From Thalassotalea_A litorea (GTDB taxonomy: Bacteria; Pseudomonadota; Gammaproteobacteria; Enterobacterales; Alteromonadaceae), in NCBI RefSeq assembly GCF_043642205.1, contig NZ_JBHZSG010000009.1, forward strand, positions 1-64,000: a DNA stretch of 64,000 nucleotides, in the 5' to 3' direction. How positions within the stretch are numbered: position 1 is the first letter of the stretch; the number at the start of each line of letters is the position of its first letter. Under the pieces are notes generated by a model that searched no databases, was not told where the DNA came from, and saw only the letters and a program-made list of their open reading frames with translations. Both the position numbers and the translations under genes were made by a program. Shown here one piece after another: positions 46,132 to 54,665 of this stretch.

Positions 46132-46986
46132 GTGAAGCTACAACATCAAAACACAAAACCTAAGTTAAAATCCCAATGGTTTGCAGCTTGCTGCCTGGCT
46201 TTGGTGAGCTTTTTGACAACGCAGAGTGTTGTTGCCGAAGAGGCGCAGCAAGATGCCAGTGAAAAACAGGCCGAGCGGGCAACCCTGGCTGTGCCAAGAG
46301 TCAACAGCGCTATCATCATTGATGGTTACAGTGATGATAATGCCTGGCAGCAGGGCAACTGGCAATTACTGAACCATGTTTGGGTTGGTGAAAAGCCCAG
46401 TCGCTCCGATTTCTCCGGGCGCTACAAATTATTGTGGCAAACCGATGGCTTATATCTGTTGGCAGAGATTGTAGATGATGTGTTGTTCGATCAGCATCCA
46501 GATCCTTTGCATCGTTATTGGGATGACGATGCCTTGGAAATTTTTATCGATGAAGACGCTTCGGGAGGTGAGCATACCCATAATTTTAATGCGTTTGCTT
46601 ACCACGTCAGCCTCGACAATCAGTCTGCAGACATGGGACCAAGAGAAAAAGAAGATGAAAACAACTTCTTGTTGTTAAATCATCATGTCGAATCCGTGTG
46701 GCGACGTCAGCTCGATGATCCAAATAAAATGGTCTGGGAGGCAAAAATTCTTGTGTTTGACGATAGTTATGATTATCGAAACCCTGAAGCCAATACGCCG
46801 AAAACGCTAACCATAGGTAAGAAGATGGGCTTTATGTTGGCCTATTGTGATAACGATGGTTCTAAGCAGCGTGAACATTTTATCGGATCGCACCCTATTG
46901 AGCCGGTGAATGGCGACATGAACCAAGGTTATAAAAACGCAAGTGTGTTTGCAGAAATCACCTTGTTAAAAGGAGATAATGACTAA
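46132..46986 (+). CDS. secreted CBM9-like sugar-binding protein
   Basis: Exported protein of 284 residues with a GTG start behind a GGGGGAAGG ribosome site. Signal peptide core CCLALVSFLTTQSVVA. The rest is one carbohydrate-binding CBM9-like domain: VPRVNSAIIIDGYSDDNAWQ, FSGRYKLLWQTDGLYLLAEIVDD, RYWDDDALEIFIDEDASGG and a late GFMLAYCDNDGSK. It is 34 bp after the GH94 fusion and probably in the same operon. It may bind the plant or algal polysaccharide or oligosaccharide in the periplasm; the ligand is not known. Confidence 0.83.
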   Translation: MKLQHQNTKPKLKSQWFAACCLALVSFLTTQSVVAEEAQQDASEKQAERATLAVPRVNSAIIIDGYSDDNAWQQGNWQLLNHVWVGEKPSRSDFSGRYKLLWQTDGLYLLAEIVDDVLFDQHPDPLHRYWDDDALEIFIDEDASGGEHTHNFNAFAYHVSLDNQSADMGPREKEDENNFLLLNHHVESVWRRQLDDPNKMVWEAKILVFDDSYDYRNPEANTPKTLTIGKKMGFMLAYCDNDGSKQREHFIGSHPIEPVNGDMNQGYKNASVFAEITLLKGDND

Positions 46987-47205
46987 GTGGCATGGCTTAT
47001 GCTCTGTTACTCCGTCGAGATTAACGTTGTTGAAGTCGATAGAATCGAGGAATAATCTCTGTTGGCTTGTGCGTAGTCAATGGAATGTTGACACTGATAG
47101 TACAAGCAGCAGATTGTTCGAATGAAACCCGCGACATTTTATCTGCCTAATTAGACGTTTTGTTAGGTTATCTGAGTTAACCTGCCGTTGGATAAAGATT
47201 TCTTA

Positions 47206-47234
47206 TTGCGATCTTGTGCAACAGCCTTTATAAT
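47206..47234 (+). promoter_or_regulatory. sigma-70 promoter of the rimP-nusA-infB operon
   Basis: TTGCGA, a 17-base spacer, then a consensus TATAAT. Transcription should begin near 47241 and give a leader of about 270 bases before rimP. Confidence 0.8.
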
Positions 47235-47240
47235 TTGCCG

Positions 47241-47376
47241 CAGCTTTGCCGTAAACTGATATCTGACTGTGACTCTAAGCAGATACATTACTGGTTTTCG
47301 GGACTGAATTAGCTTGCTAATTTAGTAACACAAAGGGTTCAGTATTAAAGCCCCCGTGTAGATTGGGGCTTTTTCG
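47241..47376 (+). ncRNA. rimP leader RNA with attenuator hairpin
   Basis: After the promoter come a hairpin AATTAGC-TT-GCTAATT (47307-47322) and then an intrinsic terminator, AAGCCCC with GGGGCTTTTT (47347-47375), still well upstream of rimP. A second small GGGC/GCCC hairpin with a T7 run follows at 47473-47492. A leader ending in a premature terminator ahead of rimP matches the known rimP-leader class in gammaproteobacteria (Rfam rimP). The likely job is attenuation, perhaps autoregulation through NusA. No tRNA is seen in the rest of the 46987-47509 gap. Confidence 0.6.
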
Positions 47377-47509
47377 TTTTTATTGTTTGCCTATTTTGAC
47401 CATACGCCACTAGGTTGTATCGAAAAAGGCAGTTTTAGCAAAAAAACGATTCAGCTTATGGTGTTTTTTACTGGGCTTTATGCCCTTTTTTTGTTTTTGG
47501 AGATAGTGA

Positions 47510-47965
47510 TTGAGCAATTTTGAACAAAAACTGACTGAAATGTTACGCCCTGCGGTTGAAATGACCGGTATGGAGCTGTTAGGTATCGAATATATTAGTG
47601 CCGGTAATCATTCAGTGTTGCGTTTGTACATCGATCATGAAAATGGTGTCAATGTTGATAATTGTGCAGATGTGAGCCGTCAGGTGAGTGCAGTTTTGGA
47701 TGTTGAAGATCCCATTAGTACCGAATATAACCTGGAAGTGTCTTCTCCGGGAGTTGACCGTCCATTGTTTGAAAAAGCCCATTACTTAGATGTAGTAGGC
47801 GAAACTGTTGATGTAAAACTTGGTATGCCATTAAACGGCCGTCGTAAATTCAAGGGGATCCTTGAGGCGGTAGAGGGTGACAACCTGATTGTTGAGGTTG
47901 ATGGCGAGAGTTATGAGTTACCGGTTGCCAATGTGGCAAAAGCTAACTTAATAGCCAAGTTTTAG
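47510..47965 (+). CDS. rimP: ribosome maturation factor RimP
   Basis: Assists 30S subunit maturation. The 151 residues align with E. coli RimP: MELLGIEYISAG, VLRLYIDHENGVNVDNCADVSRQVSAVLDVEDPI and YNLEVSSPGVDRPLF. The start is TTG at 47510, seven bases after GGAG; a GTG just upstream is out of frame. It is the first gene of the rimP-nusA-infB operon. Confidence 0.96.
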   Translation: MSNFEQKLTEMLRPAVEMTGMELLGIEYISAGNHSVLRLYIDHENGVNVDNCADVSRQVSAVLDVEDPISTEYNLEVSSPGVDRPLFEKAHYLDVVGETVDVKLGMPLNGRRKFKGILEAVEGDNLIVEVDGESYELPVANVAKANLIAKF

Positions 47966-47995
47966 TTGTATAAAGAATAAGAGAGGCTAGTTAGG

Positions 47996-49492
47996 ATGAG
48001 TAAGGAAATATTACTGGTTGTTGATGCGGTTTCAAACGAGAAAGCTCTGCCGCGCGAGAGTATTTTTAAAGCAATGGAAACCGCTTTGGAAACTGCGACT
48101 AAGAAAAAGTACGAAGGTGACATTGAGGTTCGCGTAAGTATTGATCGTGAAAGCGGTGAATTTGATACATTCCGTCGCTGGCAGGTCGTTGAAGATAACG
48201 GTGAGGTTTTAGAAAACCCGTATGCTGAAATCGGCCTGGCTGCTGCCCAGGTTGAAGATGAGAATATTCAGATTGGTGATTGGGTAGAAGATCAAATCGA
48301 ATCCATCAAATTCGACCGTATTACGACTCAAACGGCGAAGCAGGTTATCGTACAAAAAGTTCGAGAAGCAGAACGAGCGAAAGTTGTTGATGAATATCAG
48401 GACCAATTGGGTGAAATCATCACAGGTGTGGTGAAAAAAGCCAACCGCGAAAGTGTTATTTTGGATCTTGGTAACAATGCTGAAGCGGTAATCTTCCGTG
48501 ATGAAATGCTACCTCGCGAAGTGTTCCGTCCAGGTGACCGTATTCGTGGCTTGTTATACGAAATCAAACCGGAAGCCAGAGGCGCACAATTGTTTGTTAG
48601 CCGTGCTAAGCCGGAAATGCTAATCGAGCTATTCAGAGTTGAAGTACCTGAAATCGGTGAAGAAATGCTAGAAATCAAGGGCGCCGCACGCGACCCAGGT
48701 TCTCGGGCTAAAATCGCAGTGAAGTCTAACGACAAGCGTATTGACCCTGTGGGTGCTTGTGTTGGTATGCGTGGTTCTCGAGTTCAGGCGGTTTCTGGCG
48801 AACTCGCCGGTGAACGTGTCGATATCGTGTTATATGACGATAACGCTGCACAATTTGTTATCAATGCGATGGCGCCAGCGGAAGTTGCCTCTATCATTGT
48901 TGATGAAGATGCTAATTCAATGGACATCGCTGTTGAAGAAGGCAATCTTGCCATGGCCATTGGTAAGAGTGGTCAAAACATTCGCTTGGCTAGCCAGTTA
49001 ACTGGTTGGGAATTGAATGTGATGACTATCGAAGACATGAATGCTAAGCATCAGGCGGAAAATGATAAGGTGATCTCCTTATTTACTGAGAAACTGGATA
49101 TTGACGATGATTTTGCCACTATGTTGGTGGAAGAAGGTTTCTCTACGCTGGAAGAAATTGCTTATGTTCCTGTAAGCGAGTTAATGGAAGTTGATGGCTT
49201 AGACGAAGAAGTAATTGAAGAGTTGCGTGAACGTGCACAAGGTGCACTAACGACCGCAGCTTTGGCAAGTGAAGAAAGTCTTGAAGGTGCAGAGCCTGCA
49301 GAAGACTTATTGAACTTGGAAGGTATGGAACGTCATCTGGCATTTGTTTTAGCCAGTCGCGGCGTGATCACTCTGGAAGATTTAGCGGAACAGGGTGTGG
49401 ATGAGATTTCCGATATCGAAGAGCTAAGTGAAGAGAAAGCTGCAGAGTTTATCATGGCTGCACGTAATATTTGTTGGTTCAACGAAGAATAA
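47996..49492 (+). CDS. nusA: transcription elongation/termination factor NusA
   Basis: RNA-polymerase-associated factor for pausing, termination and antitermination. At 498 residues it has the full gammaproteobacterial architecture: N-terminal domain (ALPRESIFKAMETALETATKKKY), S1 domain (EIITGVVKKANRESVILDLG near 141), two KH domains (DPVGACVGMRGSRVQAV and GNLAMAIGKSGQNIRLAS), and two C-terminal acidic repeats (from about 360). It follows rimP by 30 bp. Confidence 0.98.
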   Translation: MSKEILLVVDAVSNEKALPRESIFKAMETALETATKKKYEGDIEVRVSIDRESGEFDTFRRWQVVEDNGEVLENPYAEIGLAAAQVEDENIQIGDWVEDQIESIKFDRITTQTAKQVIVQKVREAERAKVVDEYQDQLGEIITGVVKKANRESVILDLGNNAEAVIFRDEMLPREVFRPGDRIRGLLYEIKPEARGAQLFVSRAKPEMLIELFRVEVPEIGEEMLEIKGAARDPGSRAKIAVKSNDKRIDPVGACVGMRGSRVQAVSGELAGERVDIVLYDDNAAQFVINAMAPAEVASIIVDEDANSMDIAVEEGNLAMAIGKSGQNIRLASQLTGWELNVMTIEDMNAKHQAENDKVISLFTEKLDIDDDFATMLVEEGFSTLEEIAYVPVSELMEVDGLDEEVIEELRERAQGALTTAALASEESLEGAEPAEDLLNLEGMERHLAFVLASRGVITLEDLAEQGVDEISDIEELSEEKAAEFIMAARNICWFNEE

Positions 49493-49516
49493 GAACTGGC
49501 AAGGAGAAAAGATTAG

Positions 49517-52165
49517 ATGACAGATGTAACCGTAAATCAACTTGCTAAAGATATAGGCACTGATGAAGCAAAATTGCTGCAACAGTTGGCCGACGCTGGC
49601 ATTAAAAAAGGTGCCAGTGACAGTGTGACTGAGAAGGAAAAAGAAACCTTGTTAGATCACTTGAAGAAACAGCACGGTGACACGACAAGCAATAAACCTT
49701 CGCGTATGACGCTTAACCGAAAGACAAAATCGACCATTACTACCGGCTCAGGTAGCAAGGCGAAACAAGTCCAGGTTGAAGTTCGTAAAAAACGCACCTA
49801 TGTGAAGGCGAGTGACTTGGAATTAAAAGCTCAGGCAGAAGCTGAAGCCAAGGCAAAAGCCGAAGCAGAAGCTCAGGCGAAAGCTGAAGCGGAAGCCAAA
49901 GCAAAAGCTGAAGCAGAGGCGAGAGCCAAAGCTGCTGAAGAAGCGAAGGTGAAAGCCGAAGCAAAAGCGAAAGCCGATGCAGAAGCCAAAGCTCGTGCAC
50001 AAGCTCAAGCACAGGAAAAAGCCAAAGAGCCGGTTGTTGAGAAGCAGGAAAACGAAGAAGAGAAACGTATTCGTTTAGCGCAAGAAGCGGAAGCGAAAGC
50101 GAAAGCGGAAGAAGAAGCTCGTAAATCAGCAGAAGCTGCGGCCAAACTGGCAGAAGAAAATGAAGCCCGTTGGAAAGAGCAGGAAGCCGAACGTAAACGC
50201 AAAGAACAGGAAGTGGTTCACGTAACTTCTTCTGTTTATGCACAAGAAGCCGAAGATACTGTTGATCGTGAAGATGAAGGTGGTGGACGCCGTCGTCGTA
50301 AGAAAAAAGCGAAAGACCAAGGTGCGAAAGGTCGTCAAAACAGAGGTCGTAAAGGTACATTAAATGCACCGACTTCGTTACAGCACGGTTTCCAAAAACC
50401 GGCAAAAGCGGTTGAACGTGAAATTCGCATTGGTGAAACTATCTCGGTTGCTGAACTTGCCGATAAGATGGCAATCAAAGGCGCTGAAGTCGTAAAAACC
50501 ATGTTCAAAATGGGTGCCATGGCAACCATTAACCAGGTTATTGATCAGGAAACTGCGCAATTAGTGGTTGAAGAAATGGGCCACACAGCAGTACTTGTGA
50601 AAGAAAATGCACTGGAAGAGCAGGTTCTTGAAGATCGTGGTGCTGAAGGTGAGTCCGTGAGTCGTGCGCCGGTGGTTACTATCATGGGTCATGTTGACCA
50701 CGGTAAAACCTCATTACTTGATTATATCCGTGAAGCTAAGGTTGCTGCAGGCGAAGCCGGCGGTATTACCCAGCACATTGGTGCGTACCACGTTGAAACG
50801 GGTCACGGGATGATCACATTCCTGGATACTCCGGGTCATGCGGCGTTTACCTCAATGCGTTCACGTGGTGCGAAAGCTACAGATATCGTAATTATCGTTG
50901 TCGCAGCCGATGATGGCGTAATGCCACAAACGGTCGAAGCGATTCAGCATGCTCGCGCTGCTGAGGTACCAATTATCATCGCTGTTAACAAGATGGATAA
51001 AGAAACCGCGGATCCTGATCGTGTTAAGAACGAGCTATCCCAACACAATGTTATCCCAGAAGACTGGGGCGGTGATGTACAGTTTGTTCACGTATCTGCG
51101 AAATCGGGTACGGGTATTGATGAACTATTGGATTCAGTATTACTACAATCTGAAGTCCTTGAGCTTACAGCGGTTGTCGATAAGATGGCAAACGGTGTCG
51201 TTATCGAATCAAAACTTGATAAAGGTCGCGGTCCGGTAGCAACGGTTCTTGTTCAGGAAGGTACCTTAAAACAGGGTGATATCGTACTTTGTGGTCTGGA
51301 ATACGGTCGTGTTCGTGCGATGCGTGATGAACTAGGTCGTTCAATCACAGAAGCCGGTCCTTCTATCCCTGTTGAAATTTTAGGATTAAGTGGCGTTCCA
51401 CAATCTGGCGATGAGGCCACGGTTGTAAAAGATGAGCGTAAAGCCCGCGAAGTAGCTCTGTATCGTCAAGGTAAGTTCCGTGATGTTAAGCTGGCTCGCC
51501 AGCAAAAAGCGAAACTTGAAAACATGTTTACCGATATGGCTGAAGGCGATGTCTCTGAAGTAAACATTGTTCTTAAATCGGATGTACAGGGTTCATTAGA
51601 AGCGATTTCTGATTCACTCGTAAAACTTTCAACTGACGAAGTTAAGGTTAAGATTGTAGGCTCAGGTGTTGGTGGTATCACTGAAACTGATGCCTCACTT
51701 GCTGCAGCATCAAACGCAATTGTGGTTGGTTTTAACGTACGTGCCGATGCATCTGCGCGTAAAGTGATTGAAGCTGAAAATCTGGACTTACGTTATTACA
51801 GCGTTATCTATCAACTTATCGATGAAGTGAAACAAGCCATGAGCGGTTTGTTGGCGCCTGAATTTAAACAGGAAATCATCGGTATTGCTGACGTTCGTGA
51901 TGTATTCAAATCACCGAAAATTGGCGCGATTGCCGGTTGTATGGTTACCGAAGGTATCGTTAAACGTAGTGCGCCAATCCGTGTACTTCGTGAAAACGTG
52001 GTAATCTATGAAGGTGAACTGGAATCACTACGTCGCTTTAAAGATGACGTACCAGAAGTTCGCAACGGTACCGAGTGTGGTATCGGTGTTAAGAACTATA
52101 ATGACGTTAAAGTTGGTGATCAAATCGAAGTATTTGAGACGGTTGAAATTCAACGTACTCTGTAA
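49517..52165 (+). CDS. infB: translation initiation factor IF-2
   Basis: GTPase that places initiator tRNA on the 30S subunit. The 882 residues start with an IF2 N-terminal fold, then a long helical stretch (about 105-225) of Ala/Lys/Glu repeats such as EAKAKAEAEAQAKAEAEA, and a second IF2-N domain near 305-355. GTPase motifs are GHVDHGKTS near 394, DTPGHAAF near 440 and NKMD near 494. Domains II to IV follow through to FETVEIQRTL. The repeat makes simple-sequence DNA at 49820-50130 that is prone to length change. Confidence 0.98.
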   Translation: MTDVTVNQLAKDIGTDEAKLLQQLADAGIKKGASDSVTEKEKETLLDHLKKQHGDTTSNKPSRMTLNRKTKSTITTGSGSKAKQVQVEVRKKRTYVKASDLELKAQAEAEAKAKAEAEAQAKAEAEAKAKAEAEARAKAAEEAKVKAEAKAKADAEAKARAQAQAQEKAKEPVVEKQENEEEKRIRLAQEAEAKAKAEEEARKSAEAAAKLAEENEARWKEQEAERKRKEQEVVHVTSSVYAQEAEDTVDREDEGGGRRRRKKKAKDQGAKGRQNRGRKGTLNAPTSLQHGFQKPAKAVEREIRIGETISVAELADKMAIKGAEVVKTMFKMGAMATINQVIDQETAQLVVEEMGHTAVLVKENALEEQVLEDRGAEGESVSRAPVVTIMGHVDHGKTSLLDYIREAKVAAGEAGGITQHIGAYHVETGHGMITFLDTPGHAAFTSMRSRGAKATDIVIIVVAADDGVMPQTVEAIQHARAAEVPIIIAVNKMDKETADPDRVKNELSQHNVIPEDWGGDVQFVHVSAKSGTGIDELLDSVLLQSEVLELTAVVDKMANGVVIESKLDKGRGPVATVLVQEGTLKQGDIVLCGLEYGRVRAMRDELGRSITEAGPSIPVEILGLSGVPQSGDEATVVKDERKAREVALYRQGKFRDVKLARQQKAKLENMFTDMAEGDVSEVNIVLKSDVQGSLEAISDSLVKLSTDEVKVKIVGSGVGGITETDASLAAASNAIVVGFNVRADASARKVIEAENLDLRYYSVIYQLIDEVKQAMSGLLAPEFKQEIIGIADVRDVFKSPKIGAIAGCMVTEGIVKRSAPIRVLRENVVIYEGELESLRRFKDDVPEVRNGTECGIGVKNYNDVKVGDQIEVFETVEIQRTL

Positions 52166-52181
52166 TGCTGCTTCCACTTGG

Positions 52182-52256
52182 ATACCAGTTTCAATAACGA
52201 TTTTTTACCGGGTAGCATGACATAACAAGGTTAATGCTACTTTATGGAATTGGTAT
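52182..52256. repeat. 75-bp palindromic element in the infB 3' region
   Basis: It is bounded by ATACCAGTTTCAATAA and, inverted, ATACCAATTCCATAAA, with an inner hairpin GTAGCAT/ATGCTAC. The ATACCA ends recall the 276-bp MITE but the inside is different, so this is a second, shorter repeat type. It lies between the infB stop codon and its terminator. Confidence 0.5.
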
Positions 52257-52260
52257 GATA

Positions 52261-52289
52261 AAAAAATGGGGGCTTAGCTCCCATTTTTT
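52261..52289 (+). terminator. intrinsic terminator after infB
   Basis: AAAAAATGGGGGC, TTA, GCTCCCATTTTTT: a 13-base stem with one G-U pair, ending in a T-run. It separates infB from rbfA, so rbfA-truB must rely on read-through or its own promoter. Confidence 0.85.
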
Positions 52290-52353
52290 ATAGATAAAAT
52301 TCTCTGCGGCACGGCCGGTGGCCAGCAGTTGCAGATACCTAATGGAGATTCTC

Positions 52354-52770
52354 ATGGCGAGAGAATATGCCCGTACTGATCGGGTTGCTCAACAAATACA
52401 AAAAGAAGTTGCGACGATTTTGCAGCGCGAAATTAAAGATCCTCGTTTATCAATGATGACGGTGTCAGGGGTTGAAGTTACCCGCGATCTGGCTTATGCA
52501 AAAGTGTTTGTGACCTTCTTCAATGATGACCAGGAACAAATCGATACTGCAATGAAAGTCGTGGCGGATGCTGCTGGTTATGTGCGTTCATTGCTTGCCA
52601 AGCGTCTGCGTGCTCGCATCATGCCGCAGATACGGTTTGAATATGACAAGTCGCTAGTTGAAGGTGTGCGGATGAGTACGCTGGTAGACAAAGCCGTGTC
52701 GGAAGACAAACGTCGTGCCGGTGAGAACAGCGATAGCGAAGATGAGCCAAGCATAGATAAGCAGGACTAA
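52354..52770 (+). CDS. rbfA: ribosome-binding factor RbfA
   Basis: Small KH-fold protein for late 30S assembly and cold adaptation. I start at 52354 (138 residues): GGAG lies six bases before this ATG and the protein begins MAREYARTDRVAQQIQKEVA, as in E. coli; an upstream in-frame GTG adds unrelated residues. The blocks LQREIKDPRLSMMTVSGVEV and DLAYAKVFVTF are diagnostic. The C-terminus is an acidic tail. truB follows after 5 bp. Confidence 0.96.
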   Translation: MAREYARTDRVAQQIQKEVATILQREIKDPRLSMMTVSGVEVTRDLAYAKVFVTFFNDDQEQIDTAMKVVADAAGYVRSLLAKRLRARIMPQIRFEYDKSLVEGVRMSTLVDKAVSEDKRRAGENSDSEDEPSIDKQD

Positions 52771-52775
52771 GTTCA

Positions 52776-53723
52776 ATGGCAAGACGTAGAAAAGGTCGTC
52801 AGGTCGATGGCGTATTGCTACTCGACAAACCTTATGACATGTCCTCAAACCATGCATTGCAAGCGGCAAAACGTATCTATTTTGCAAATAAAGCAGGGCA
52901 TACGGGGGCACTAGATCCTTTAGCAACGGGAATGTTGCCTATTTGTTTCGGTGAAGCGACTAAGTTTTCACAGTTTCTTCTGGATACCGATAAGACTTAT
53001 ATTGTGACCGCAAAGCTTGGGATTCGAACAACGACGTCCGATGCCGATGGGGATGTGGTTTCTGAAAAGCCGGTAAATGTCAGTGAAATTCAATTGGCAC
53101 AAGCTTTGGATTATTTTCGGGGCACCACCAAACAGGTACCTTCGATGTACTCGGCATTGAAATACAAGGGACAACCTTTGTATAAATATGCGCGGGAAGG
53201 CATTGAAGTGGAAAGAGAAGCACGGGATATTACCGTGTTTCGACTCGATGTATTGCGTTTTGAAGGTGATGAAGTGGATATGGAAATTCACGTTTCTAAA
53301 GGCACCTATATCCGTACTATCGTCGATGATCTCGGTGAGCGATTAGGTTGTGGTGCTCATGTGAGCATGCTACGCCGGGTTTCGGTTGGTCATTATCCAA
53401 GAGACAAAATGGTGACGTTGGAAACATTAGAACAGTTATTGGCGGATGCTAAAGAAAAAGACATAAGTCCTTCAACCGTTCTCGAACCATTGTTGTTACC
53501 TATGGATACTGCCGTTACTGAACTGCCAATGGCTAATGTTGATAAGGAAATGGCCGGTTACCTGCGCCATGGCAATCCGGTACTTGTACCAGGATTGAAC
53601 GAGTCAGGTTTAATGAAAATTGTCATTGAAGAAGAAAATCGTTTTATTGGTGTTGGTCAATTAAATAATGATGGCTTGTTGGCGCCGAAGCGTTTGGTTG
53701 TCGAGCATGATCAGGACAGCTAA
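52776..53723 (+). CDS. truB: tRNA pseudouridine-55 synthase TruB
   Basis: Makes pseudouridine 55 in the T-loop of tRNAs. The 315 residues show GVLLLDKPYDMSSNHALQ, the catalytic Asp in GHTGALDPLATGMLP, the substrate loop TTKQVPSMYSALKYKGQPLYKYAREG, and SKGTYIRTIVDDLGE. Length and C-terminal PUA-like domain are normal. It is the last gene before the rpsO promoter. Confidence 0.97.
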   Translation: MARRRKGRQVDGVLLLDKPYDMSSNHALQAAKRIYFANKAGHTGALDPLATGMLPICFGEATKFSQFLLDTDKTYIVTAKLGIRTTTSDADGDVVSEKPVNVSEIQLAQALDYFRGTTKQVPSMYSALKYKGQPLYKYAREGIEVEREARDITVFRLDVLRFEGDEVDMEIHVSKGTYIRTIVDDLGERLGCGAHVSMLRRVSVGHYPRDKMVTLETLEQLLADAKEKDISPSTVLEPLLLPMDTAVTELPMANVDKEMAGYLRHGNPVLVPGLNESGLMKIVIEEENRFIGVGQLNNDGLLAPKRLVVEHDQDS

Positions 53724-53822
53724 TAAGATAAAAGCATTTTAGTCTCAGACAACATGCCCTTGCATTGTCATCTTGCTCTACGTCTATGTAAGCTAAATTA
53801 TGCGGGAATGGGGATTATTTAC

Positions 53823-53850
53823 TTGCACTGGCGGTAAATCTTGTTAGAAT
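53823..53850 (+). promoter_or_regulatory. rpsO promoter
   Basis: TTGCAC, a 16-base spacer and TAGAAT lie about 65 bp before the rpsO start. The leader that follows contains CAGTCGGACTG and could form the structure that S15 binds for autoregulation. Confidence 0.65.
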
Positions 53851-53915
53851 ACCGCCTCTTTTGTCAGTCGGACTGAATTAGTGATCGGTCTGGCTAAGTT
53901 TATTTGGAGTTTATT

Positions 53916-54185
53916 ATGTCGCTAACGGCACAACAAAAAGCTGAAATCGTTAAAGAATTTGGTCAATCTGAAGGTGATACTGGTTCACCAGAAGTACAAG
54001 TTGCTTTACTTACTACACAAATTAACCACCTTCAAGGTCACTTTAAAGAGCACATCCACGATCACCATTCTCGTCGTGGTCTACTTCGCATGGTTAGCCA
54101 GCGTCGTAAGCTTCTTGACTACCTTAAAGGTAAAAACGTAGCTCGTTACAGCGATCTTATCGCTCGTTTAGGTCTACGTCGCTAA
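53916..54185 (+). CDS. rpsO: 30S ribosomal protein S15
   Basis: Primary 16S rRNA-binding protein of the 30S platform. From the ATG at 53916, six bases after GGAG, it has 89 residues as in E. coli (MSLTAQQKAEIVKEFGQ ... DLIARLGLRR); the upstream TTG would only add four residues. GDTGSPEVQVALLT and DHHSRRGLLRMVSQRRKLLD are diagnostic. It is followed by a terminator; unlike the usual arrangement, pnp is not the next gene. Confidence 0.98.
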   Translation: MSLTAQQKAEIVKEFGQSEGDTGSPEVQVALLTTQINHLQGHFKEHIHDHHSRRGLLRMVSQRRKLLDYLKGKNVARYSDLIARLGLRR

Positions 54186-54206
54186 GAATAAGTTCTTTGA
54201 ACTTGC

Positions 54207-54233
54207 AAAAAGGTCGCTGTTGCGGCCTTTTTT
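54207..54233 (+). terminator. intrinsic terminator after rpsO
   Basis: AAAAAGGTCGC, TGTT, GCGGCC then TTTTTT forms a strong hairpin with a U-run 22 bp after the stop. Confidence 0.9.
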
Positions 54234-54483
54234 GTTTTTAATGGTTTAACGTTTCAATAAGGCCATTAACAACGTGCGAATCAAAAGATCGTCATTACAA
54301 GTACGTTAGTCATTTTTCTCGCCGCTTTATGCCGGCAACCTCTTAAAACTCCTGAAAACCTCCTAGCAAATTCATCGTTTAGATTTTGCCCGTTTACGCC
54401 TCAATGGTGCGCAGTAAAATTGCACTTGTTAAAACAGCGTGCAATAGTATATTTTTAAAAAACTTTTAACTCGTGAACAACTT

Positions 54484-54580
54484 ATACCAATCACATTAAG
54501 TTTGTGCACAGCTCAGAGTTAGGGCGGAGGTTCAGTTACAACATAGATTTTATTGATATAGTCATTCTATATTAATGAAT
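54484..54580 (-). repeat. half-copy of the MITE
   Basis: ATACCAATCACATTAAG at 54484 starts about 97 bp that match the inverted right half of the complete element (GTTTGTGCACA, CTCAGAGTTAGGGC, TATAGTCATTCTATATTAATGAA), then the match stops. The rest of the 54234-54665 gap shows nothing identifiable beyond the next gene's promoter. Confidence 0.7.
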
Positions 54581-54665
54581 ATTACTAACGGCTCCAGGCC
54601 GAGTTAAGGATGATCCTCGTCACAAACTTCACGTATCGATGCGAAAAACTCATTAAGGTAGCGAC

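Noticed and set aside
46987..47509. A tRNA gene in the rimP leader, as in E. coli (metY)
   Set aside because: No T-loop GGTTCRA-type sequence within a cloverleaf-sized segment; the hairpins fit a leader and terminators better.
49740..50405. A 221-codon frame antisense to infB
   Set aside because: It is rich in Leu/Ser/Pro because it mirrors the Ala/Lys/Glu repeat of IF-2; the sense gene explains it fully.
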